Assembly: GCA_016192065.1 (NCBI GenBank)
Contig: JACPUX010000070.1
Coordinates: 1 to 64,000, forward strand
Direction: 5' to 3'
Length of the DNA: 64,000 nucleotides
DNA from: Betaproteobacteria bacterium
GTDB lineage: Bacteria; Pseudomonadota; Gammaproteobacteria; Burkholderiales; Casimicrobiaceae
The number at the start of each line of letters is the position of its first letter. Within the stretch, counting starts at the first letter, position 1. The notes beneath the pieces are model-generated. The model saw nothing but the letters and a program-made list of their open reading frames with translations, ran no database searches and was not told the DNA's origin. Positions 1 through 5,867 of this stretch are shown piece after piece. Position numbers and translations under genes: made by a program.

Positions 1-13
1 ACTTCTCCTTCCC

Positions 14-138
14 AGTGGCTCCTATATGCCGATCATCGACTGGCTCGTATATGCCGGACATGAACTGGCTCATATATGCCGATCACGCACTGGCTCGAAT
101 ATGCCGATCATCAAGTGGCTCGTATATGGCGGTCGCTG
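14..138. repeat. 25-bp tandem repeat, five copies
   Basis: Five head-to-tail 25-base units start at 14, 39, 64, 89 and 114. The shared core reads TGGCTCNTATATGCCGATCA, with small variations; the last copy is the most divergent. There are no spacers, so this is not a CRISPR array. Each unit contains an ATG. Because 25 is not a multiple of 3, successive ATGs fall in rotating reading frames. The array may continue to the left of the window. It lies directly upstream of a phage lysis cassette and could be an iteron-like or operator array; the function is not shown by the sequence. Confidence 0.9.
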
Positions 139-169
139 ACACGAACCCGAACAACAACCCGCCGCCCTC

Positions 170-442
170 GTGGAAAACATGCTCCTGCTGCGCCGCGAGG
201 ACTTCGACGAACTGCTCGACCGTGCCGCCGAACGCGGAGCCGAGCGTTGCCTTGCCCATCTCGGGCTGGAGAACGGCAGTGCCGCGAAGGACATCCGCGA
301 ACTGCGCGATCTGCTGGAAGCGTGGCGCGATGCCCGCCGAACGGCGTGGCAGACCACCATCAAGGTCGTGACCACCGGCATCCTGGCCGCGCTGCTGGTG
401 GGGGCCGCCATCAAGTTGAAGCTGATGGGAGGTCCCCAATGA
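170..442 (+). CDS. DUF6127-like small phage-associated membrane protein
   Basis: The product is about 90 residues. The N-terminal half is charged and helical (LLRREDFDELLDRAAERGAE), the middle has a DIRELRDLLEAWRDARRTA segment, and one hydrophobic segment near residues 66-82 is followed by a basic end (KLKLMGG). This layout matches, from memory, the DUF6127 family found beside holin genes in phages and gene-transfer-agent-like elements. The start could be GTG at 170 or ATG at 179; neither has a good ribosome binding site. Its stop overlaps the next start as ATGA (439-442), so the two are probably translationally coupled. The exact role in lysis is unknown. Confidence 0.7.
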   Translation: MENMLLLRREDFDELLDRAAERGAERCLAHLGLENGSAAKDIRELRDLLEAWRDARRTAWQTTIKVVTTGILAALLVGAAIKLKLMGGPQ

Positions 443-915
443 TCGAGACACTGCTTGGTGGCCTCATGGGTGGGGCCTTCCGCCTTGCGCCCGAGATTCT
501 CAAATGGCTCGACCGTAAGGGAGAGCGTGGCCACGAACTGGCGATGCAAGACAAGGCGCTGGAGTTCGAGAAGCTGCGCGGCGCGCAGCGGATGGCCGAG
601 ATCGGCGCGAGCGCTGATGCGGCCTGGAACGTTGGTGCCATCGAGGCGCTGCGCGAGGCCGTCGCCGCCCAGGGGCAGCGCTCCGGCGTGCGCTGGGCCG
701 ATGCCTTGTCGGTCAGCGTGCGACCGGTGATCACCTACTGGTTCATGGCACTCTACTGTGCAGCCAAGACGGCAGCGTTCGCGGCCGCCGTGACCGCTGG
801 CGCTGGTTGGGGTAGCGCCGTCCTGCATGCCTGGACGGAAGCCGATCAGGCGCTGTGGGCCGGAGTGCTGAACTTCTGGTTTCTTGGGCGCGTGTTTGAC
901 CGGGTGCGGCCGTGA
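439..915 (+). CDS. Phage holin, three-transmembrane (GTA-type) family
   Basis: This 158-residue protein begins with GGLMGGAFRLAPEILKWLDR, has a charged central helix (ELAMQDKALEFEKLRGAQ) and ends with two or three hydrophobic segments, roughly residues 93-113 and 132-152. That arrangement fits the 'holin of 3TMs' family, which makes inner-membrane holes that release endolysin to the cell wall. ATG at 439 overlaps the stop of the upstream gene by four bases. The end overlaps the GTG start of the endolysin (912-915). The tight overlaps argue for an intact lysis cassette, although no other phage structural gene is visible in the window. Confidence 0.8.
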   Translation: MIETLLGGLMGGAFRLAPEILKWLDRKGERGHELAMQDKALEFEKLRGAQRMAEIGASADAAWNVGAIEALREAVAAQGQRSGVRWADALSVSVRPVITYWFMALYCAAKTAAFAAAVTAGAGWGSAVLHAWTEADQALWAGVLNFWFLGRVFDRVRP

Positions 916-1349
916 TCGAGGTGCCTCAAGCAGCCATCGCGCTGGCCAAGCGCTTCGAGGGGTTCGAGCGCAAGGTGAAGCGCGGAAACGAGATCACTGT
1001 CGTTCCCTACATCTGCCCAGCAGGCTTCTGGACGATTGGGTACGGCCATCTATGCGATCCCAAGCACCCACCGATCACGGAGGCAGAAGCCGAGGTCTAT
1101 CTGGCGCGCGATCTGCAGACCGCAATGGCGGCGACGCTGCGCTATTGCCCGGTGCTGGCTACTGAGCCGGAGACGCGGCTGGCAGCCATCGTGGATTTCA
1201 CCTTCAACCTCGGGGCGGGGCGGCTGCAGACGTCGACACTGCGTCGCCGGGTTAACCAGAGAGACTGGGGCCTTGCCGAACAGGAACTGAAGCGATGGGT
1301 CTACGGGAGTGGAAGAGTCTTGCCGGGGCTGGTTGCTCGTAACCGGTAA
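912..1349 (+). CDS. Endolysin, GH24 (T4-lysozyme type)
   Basis: A muramidase of the phage lysozyme family, which cuts peptidoglycan between MurNAc and GlcNAc. The N-terminal part has the catalytic glutamate context KRFEGFE, and then YICPAGFWTIGYGH with the Cys/Thr positions of the E-8aa-D/C-5aa-T triad. FTFNLGAGRLQTSTL follows, and the typical end RWVYGSGRVLPGLVARNR. At 145 residues it is at the short end of the family; relatives commonly extend a few residues past LPGLV, so the C-terminus may be slightly altered. There is no signal peptide, so export would depend on the holin just upstream. The start is GTG at 912, overlapping the holin stop. Confidence 0.9.
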   Translation: MIEVPQAAIALAKRFEGFERKVKRGNEITVVPYICPAGFWTIGYGHLCDPKHPPITEAEAEVYLARDLQTAMAATLRYCPVLATEPETRLAAIVDFTFNLGAGRLQTSTLRRRVNQRDWGLAEQELKRWVYGSGRVLPGLVARNR

Positions 1350-1581
1350 CTCCCCGGCGTTCTTCCCTACGTGCGCAGACTATGCAAAGCCGAGCGCAGC
1401 GGCTGGTCGGCGAAGTGTTGCTTCCACAGCCGCGGCGTGAGTTCATGGACACGGCGAAGTCCGCAAAGTCCGCGACCGCACCCATTACAGATCAATGGGT
1501 TACGCGCGGACGAATCAAGCGGTTGGATTGCGGCATTGGCTACCGGAGGGGACACACGCTTGCCCCAGCGAGCTATCGCAC

Positions 1582-1610
1582 TTGCAGTCTGTCAGAAACT
1601 CGCATATATT
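1582..1610 (+). promoter_or_regulatory. Sigma-70 promoter for the AbiE operon, predicted leaderless
   Basis: TTGCAG at 1582-1587 and TATATT at 1605-1610 are separated by exactly 17 bases, close to the sigma-70 consensus. The ATG of the antitoxin gene is at 1618, seven bases after the -10 element, so transcription should begin at or next to the start codon. No Shine-Dalgarno sequence lies in front of that ATG, which fits a leaderless message. Confidence 0.6.
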
Positions 1611-1617
1611 TTCATAC

Positions 1618-2238
1618 ATGAACACGACGACCAAGACTGCCGAGCTGATTCGCGAGCGCATCGAGGCGATGCCGATCGGGGAGCCTTTCACCCCGACAGC
1701 ATTCCTGGAGTGCGGCACGCGTGCGTCCGTCGATCAGACCCTCTCCCGCCTCGTCAAGGCAGGGTCGATCGAGCGCGTGACGCGCGGTGTCTTTGTGCGT
1801 CCCGAGGTTAGCCGTTTCGTCGGCAAGGTTAGCCCCTCGCCGCTGAAGGTGGCCGAGACCGTCGCCAAGACGACGGGTGCCGTCGTCCAGGTTCACGGTG
1901 CCGAAGCGGCGCGTCGGCTCGAACTAACCACGCAGGTTCCGACCCAGTCGGTATTCGTGACATCCGGCCCGTCGAAGCGCATCCGCGTGGGGAAGATGGA
2001 GATCCGTCTGCAGCACGTCTGTCAGCGCAAGCTGGCCCTAGCCGGCCGACCTGCGGGGCTCGCGCTTGCGGCAATGTGGTACCTCGGCAAGAAGGAAGTG
2101 ACTCCAGCTCTCGTCGAGAAGATTCGGCGCAAGCTGGGATCGAGCGAGTTCGAGGTGCTGAAGTCAGCCACCAGCTCGATGCCTGCGTGGATGAGCGACG
2201 CCATCTTCCGAAACGAGCGGATGGCTGTTCATGCCTGA
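1618..2238 (+). CDS. abiEi: AbiEi-type antitoxin (DUF6088-like), type IV toxin-antitoxin
   Basis: A 206-residue protein with an N-terminal winged-helix region (FTPTAFLECGTRASVDQTLS followed by RLVKAGSIERVTRGVFVRP) and a C-terminal AbiEi-like domain (VQVHGAEAARRLELTTQVPT). The family represses its own operon by DNA binding and counteracts the AbiEii nucleotidyltransferase, giving phage resistance by abortive infection. The ATG at 1618 was chosen because the protein then starts like family members and sits just after a good promoter; a longer in-frame extension to 1495 lacks support. The stop overlaps the toxin start by eight bases (2231-2238), typical of coupled antitoxin-toxin pairs. Family assignment is by recognition. 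Confidence 0.85.
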   Translation: MNTTTKTAELIRERIEAMPIGEPFTPTAFLECGTRASVDQTLSRLVKAGSIERVTRGVFVRPEVSRFVGKVSPSPLKVAETVAKTTGAVVQVHGAEAARRLELTTQVPTQSVFVTSGPSKRIRVGKMEIRLQHVCQRKLALAGRPAGLALAAMWYLGKKEVTPALVEKIRRKLGSSEFEVLKSATSSMPAWMSDAIFRNERMAVHA

Positions 2239-3235
2239 GTCCTTCCTGCATCTCGAACGAGAAGAGCAGTCCCAAATTTACCGGGCGCTTGCTCCGCAGC
2301 TTGCCCGCACGCCCGTCGTACTGGAAAAGGATGTATGGGTCTGCTGGGTGCTACAGACCCTGTTCACCATGCCCGATCGACTTCCGATGGCCTTCAAGGG
2401 CGGCACCTCACTATCCAAAGTTTTCGGAGCCATCGCACGCCTCTCCGAGGACGTAGACATCACCCTCGACTATCGAGGACTGGACGGAACCTTCGACCCA
2501 TTTGCCGAAGGGGTCTCGCGCAACCGGCTGAAGAAGTTCAGCGAGGATCTGAAGTCCTTCGTGCGCGACCATGCTCACGGTGTCGTGGCGCCGCACTTCC
2601 AGAAAATGCTGGCCACCGAGTTCAGCGCCGACGCATTCCGTCTTGAAATCAGCGATGACGGCGAGCAGTTGCGAGTGCACTACCCGACCGTGCTGGAAAA
2701 ATCCGGAGACTGCGTGGGCAACAGCGTCCTGATTGAGTTCGGTGGCCGCAACATCACCAAGCCGAACGAAGAGCATGAGGTACGGCCCGACATCGCGGAG
2801 CATGTCACTGCACTCGATTTTCCTCGCTCGAAGGTCAGTGTGCTGTCCCCGGCACGTACCTTCTGGGAGAAGGCGACGTTGATGCACGCCGAATGTCAGC
2901 GCGACGAGTTCCGTACTGGCGCCCAACGCCTGTCACGCCACTGGTACGACCTGGCCATGCTGGCCGATCTTGTCCATGGGAAAGCCGCTGTGTCCGATCG
3001 CGCTCTGCTCGCAGATGTTGTCAAGCACAAAAAGGTCTTCTACAACGCGAGCTACGCCAACTACGACGCATGCCTGACCGGGCAGCTCAGGCTCATTCCG
3101 GAACATGCCGCACTGGCCGCGCTGCGCGATGACTTCCAGCGCATGATCGGTGCCGGCATGTTCATCGGCGAGCCACCCGCCTTCGATGCCATGGTCGATC
3201 GTCTGCGCGCGCTGGAAGCAGCGATCAATGGTTGA
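2231..3235 (+). CDS. abiEii: AbiEii/AbiGii-family nucleotidyltransferase toxin
   Basis: This 334-residue protein carries the AbiEii nucleotidyltransferase signature: KGGTSLSK at residues 56-63 followed by SEDVDITL near 72-79, giving the GS...DxD metal site. The later motif PARTFWEKATLMHAE is near the middle, and SRHWYDLAMLADL follows. Family members modify tRNA or other substrates by nucleotide transfer and stop growth until the antitoxin blocks them. All motifs look intact and no stop or frameshift is visible, so the toxin is probably functional. It overlaps the antitoxin upstream and a decayed third gene downstream (ATGGTTGA, 3228-3235). Confidence 0.9.
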   Translation: MPESFLHLEREEQSQIYRALAPQLARTPVVLEKDVWVCWVLQTLFTMPDRLPMAFKGGTSLSKVFGAIARLSEDVDITLDYRGLDGTFDPFAEGVSRNRLKKFSEDLKSFVRDHAHGVVAPHFQKMLATEFSADAFRLEISDDGEQLRVHYPTVLEKSGDCVGNSVLIEFGGRNITKPNEEHEVRPDIAEHVTALDFPRSKVSVLSPARTFWEKATLMHAECQRDEFRTGAQRLSRHWYDLAMLADLVHGKAAVSDRALLADVVKHKKVFYNASYANYDACLTGQLRLIPEHAALAALRDDFQRMIGAGMFIGEPPAFDAMVDRLRALEAAING

Positions 3236-3651
3236 AGCAAGCATCGCTGTTAAGGCTCTGCTGCAAGGCGCCACGCCTGAGCGCAAACAAGAAATTGAGG
3301 ACCTATGGGATCGCTATGCACCCAAGGTCTGCGTAGTCGAAGACGCTCGAGGTGTGAACATCAGCGCTGGCAAGGGTCGCATCAAGTTTGACCACAAGAC
3401 ACTCGAAGCAATCTGGCTGCTCGGCTTCAATCGGTGGAGATCTATCTAGACGTACTCTCCAGCGATCATTCTGGCCGGCATCACTGGTGGGGCCCTTGAA
3501 GACATACTACGCGCTGATGACGAGCTTGGTTCTTTCGAGATGGATTACAGGTCTCGTTCAAATTCAGCTCGATCGATCATCGAAGCGCTAAGCTCTGTTC
3601 ACGCCACTTGGCCGCAAGATGTGCCGCGCCCTGAAGCCAATAGAGAAACTC
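3228..3651 (+). pseudogene. Third AbiE-operon gene, broken by an amber codon and truncated
   Basis: An ATG at 3228 overlaps the toxin stop and opens a frame that reads 73 codons to TAG at 3447-3449. The same frame then stays open and protein-like (ILAGITGGALEDILRADDEL, later IIEALSSVHATWPQDVPRPE) to about 3651, where hipA-like sequence begins in another frame. Before the amber it contains RKQEIEDLWDRYAP and KFDHKTLEAIWLLGFN. It vaguely resembles phage-exclusion (Lit-like) proteins, but the HExxH zinc-binding part such proteins need is missing, so that identity is only a guess. The most economical reading is one gene with a nonsense mutation whose 3' part was lost in a deletion. Confidence 0.65.
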
Positions 3652-4039
3652 TTTCTCTCTGCTGTACTCCGGCAAAGCCCCCGTTCTGGCACCGTTTTAC
3701 GACACGCTCTCGACGGCGGTGTATCCAAAACTGACGCAGAAGATGGCGATGAAAATCGGCAGCAAGTACAAGTTCAGCGAAGTCCAGGCGCGGCACTGGG
3801 AGCAGTTCGCCGAAGGTGTAGGCTTTACCAAGGCTCAGGCCAAACGGCGAATTCTGGAATTGGCAAAGTTACTGCCAGCGAAGGCACGCAAGCTCCAGTC
3901 TGACCCCGGACACAGTTTTGCTGACAATGCTGTGGTTGAGCAAATCAATACCTTGGTTGAGCAACGCTGCGCCCTGACGATTCGGAGGCTCACCGATCCT
4001 GCCACCGAAAATGACGCAGCCGCCGAACCCTCCGCATGA
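3647..4039 (+). pseudogene. hipA: 3' fragment of a hipA-family toxin gene
   Basis: The frame ending at 4039 reads NSFSLLYSGKAPVLAPFYD, then LSTAVYPKLTQKMAMKIGSK and YKFSEVQARHWEQFAEGVGF. This is the C-terminal part of HipA-family serine/threonine kinases. The ATP-binding and catalytic regions that should precede it are absent, and a stop lies just upstream (3641-3643). The fragment therefore cannot be an active kinase. Its left edge abuts the tail of the decayed AbiE-linked gene at about 3647-3651, marking a deletion or recombination junction. An apparent GTG start at 3719 would give a 106-residue peptide of no expected function. Confidence 0.8.
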
Positions 4040-4087
4040 ACCACCCTGCGGACGCGGGTTCGATTCCGTGTTTGCGAATCGAACTGA

Positions 4088-4328
4088 GCTGCTTACTACC
4101 TTACGGCCATCACCGCGGCGGTGACGGGGGTAGTGCTCAACCTCGCGCTGTTTTTCGCCTGGTATGTGTTATGGCACCAAGAGCTTCGCGGGCGGCGTCG
4201 ATGCGCTCGCGGCGATACTCGCGCTCGCCTCGGGCTGGGCGCCCATTCGTTTCCAGCTCGGGGTAATTCCTTTGCTCGCCGCCTGCGCGGCCATCGGCCT
4301 GGCCACAAGAGTCCTGATTCTGGTCTGA
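4088..4328 (+). pseudogene. chrA: 3' remnant of a chromate transporter gene (chrA), frameshifted
   Basis: Two frames together reproduce the end of a CHR-family chromate transporter. The first gives YLTAITAAVTGVVLNLALFF then AWYVLW. After a shift near 4170-4178 the second gives TKSFAGGVDALAAILALASG, WAPIRFQLGVIPLLAACAAI and GLATRVLILV, ending with TGA at 4326-4328. Both parts are hydrophobic transmembrane helices of the C-terminal half. A single-base loss between TGG and ACC would explain the shift. The rest of the gene is missing, so it cannot function. It is the last piece of the mosaic before the glycogen genes. Confidence 0.7.
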
Positions 4329-4393
4329 CCTTGAACCGCTTCGTGCCCGGCAGGACGCCTGGCTCTTCGCGCCCAGGCCAAGGCGAATGCGCC

Positions 4394-5845
4394 TCAATTC
4401 ACGGCGAGGCGAGCATAGAGCTCAAGGTACCGGCGTGCCACGGGCGCCCAGCCGAAATCGCGGCGCATGCCGTTGCGCATAAGTTCCTGCCATGCTGGCC
4501 GATCCTGCCATAGGGCGACCGCGCGCCGTAGGGCCGGCAGGAGGTCACTGGCGTCGGCGGCCGCGAAAGTGAAGCCGGTGGCACTGCCCGCGGCGCGTGT
4601 GGCTTGGTTCCAGTCCACCACGGTGTCGGCCAGTCCTCCGACCGCGCGCACCACCGGCGGAGTGCCATAGTGCATGCTGTACATCTGGTTGAGGCCGCAA
4701 GGTTCGAAGCGGGAGGGCATGAGAAAGATGTCGGCGCCGGCTTCGATGCGATGCGCCAGGGTTTCGTCGAAACCCACTTGCACGGCGATGCGCCCGGCGT
4801 AGCGGGTGGCCAGTTCACGCAGCGCGGCCTCGATGCCTTGGTCCCCTTCGCCCAGCACGACGAGTTGCGCGGGCAACTGAACGATGTCCTCGGCGAGGCT
4901 CGCCACCAGATCCACGCCCTTCTGTTCGGTGAGGCGCCCAACCATGCCCAGCAGCGGCACCTTCGGCTCGGGCAGGAGGCCCAAATCGGCACGCAGCGCA
5001 CGCGTATTCGCCGCCTTGTGCTCCAGGTTCTCGGCCCCGTAGGGAGCTGCGATCAGCGGGTCGGTTTGCGGGTTCCAGAGCGCGGTGTCGATGCCGTTCA
5101 GAATGCCGGTGAGATCGGCGCTGCGCCAGCGCAGCAAACCCGCCAGCCCGTAACCGAACTCCTCGCTCAAGAGCTCTTGCGCATAACGCGGGCTGACGGT
5201 GACGATGTGCCGCGCGAACTGGAGCCCGGCTTTCAGAAAGGAGAGCTGACCAAAATACTCCACGCCCTCGGCCGCGCGTGCTTCCTGCGGCAGGCCGAGC
5301 GGCGCAAGGAGTTCGAGATCAAAGTTACCCTGGAATGCGAGGTTGTGGACTGCCATCAGCATGGCAGCATGCCGACCTCCGTCGTAATGGGCGAAAGCTG
5401 GAGCGAGCCCGCAAGGCCAGTCATTACCGTGCAGCACTTGGGGGCGCCAGGGCATTGGGCTTTGTGCGCTGGCCAGCAGGGCGGCCACGCGCGAGAGCAG
5501 GCCGAAGCGCACGGCGTTGTCGGCGAAGTCGCGGCCGGTGTCATCCTGATACGCGTTGCCCGCACGATCGTAGTAGGGCGGGCAGTCGATACACCAGAGT
5601 TTCAGCCCTTCTGGCAGCACCGCTTCGCACAGCCGCGCCGCGGCATAGTCGCCCCCAAAACCATGCAAGGAGGCGAGTGGCACGGCATTGGGAAACGCGC
5701 GGCGCAGCGCCGGATAATAGGGAATCAGCACCCGCGGATCGGCCCCTGCCGCAAGCAGCGCCGCCGGCAGCGCCCGGCTCACGTCGCCCAGGCCGCCGCT
5801 CTTGACCCAAGGGGCAATTTCCGGAGTCGCGAACAATACTCGCAT
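4394..5845 (-). CDS. glgA: Glycogen synthase (ADP-glucose type)
   Basis: A GT5 glycosyltransferase that elongates alpha-1,4-glucan with ADP-glucose made by GlgC. The N-terminal ADP-glucose loop is KSGGLGDV (residues 15-22). LTEQKGVDL lies in the C-terminal Rossmann domain. The catalytic loop is FEPCGLNQMYSMHYGTPPVV, followed by RAVGGLADTV. At 483 residues it is the usual size. The ATG at 5845 gives the standard start MRVLFATPEIAPW; an in-frame ATG 15 bases upstream adds MRAAA. It is the last gene of a minus-strand run, 22 bases after glgP. A weak hairpin (GCCTGG...CCAGGC, 4357-4378) lies downstream without a T-tract. Confidence 0.95.
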   Translation of the reverse strand: MRVLFATPEIAPWVKSGGLGDVSRALPAALLAAGADPRVLIPYYPALRRAFPNAVPLASLHGFGGDYAAARLCEAVLPEGLKLWCIDCPPYYDRAGNAYQDDTGRDFADNAVRFGLLSRVAALLASAQSPMPWRPQVLHGNDWPCGLAPAFAHYDGGRHAAMLMAVHNLAFQGNFDLELLAPLGLPQEARAAEGVEYFGQLSFLKAGLQFARHIVTVSPRYAQELLSEEFGYGLAGLLRWRSADLTGILNGIDTALWNPQTDPLIAAPYGAENLEHKAANTRALRADLGLLPEPKVPLLGMVGRLTEQKGVDLVASLAEDIVQLPAQLVVLGEGDQGIEAALRELATRYAGRIAVQVGFDETLAHRIEAGADIFLMPSRFEPCGLNQMYSMHYGTPPVVRAVGGLADTVVDWNQATRAAGSATGFTFAAADASDLLPALRRAVALWQDRPAWQELMRNGMRRDFGWAPVARRYLELYARLAVN

Positions 5846-5867
5846 GGCCGCCGCCCTCAACCGGCCG

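Noticed and set aside
14..138. CRISPR array
   Set aside because: Units are directly adjacent without unique spacers, and no cas gene is present.
1371..1811. Plus-strand frame overlapping the AbiEi start
   Set aside because: It is arginine/cysteine-rich and overlaps a confident antitoxin gene in another frame; no family resemblance.
4049..4072. T-arm-like sequence (GGGTTCGATTCC) suggesting the 3' end of a tRNA or an att site
   Set aside because: The loop matches, but only two of five T-stem pairs form, and no acceptor, anticodon or D arm can be drawn around it.
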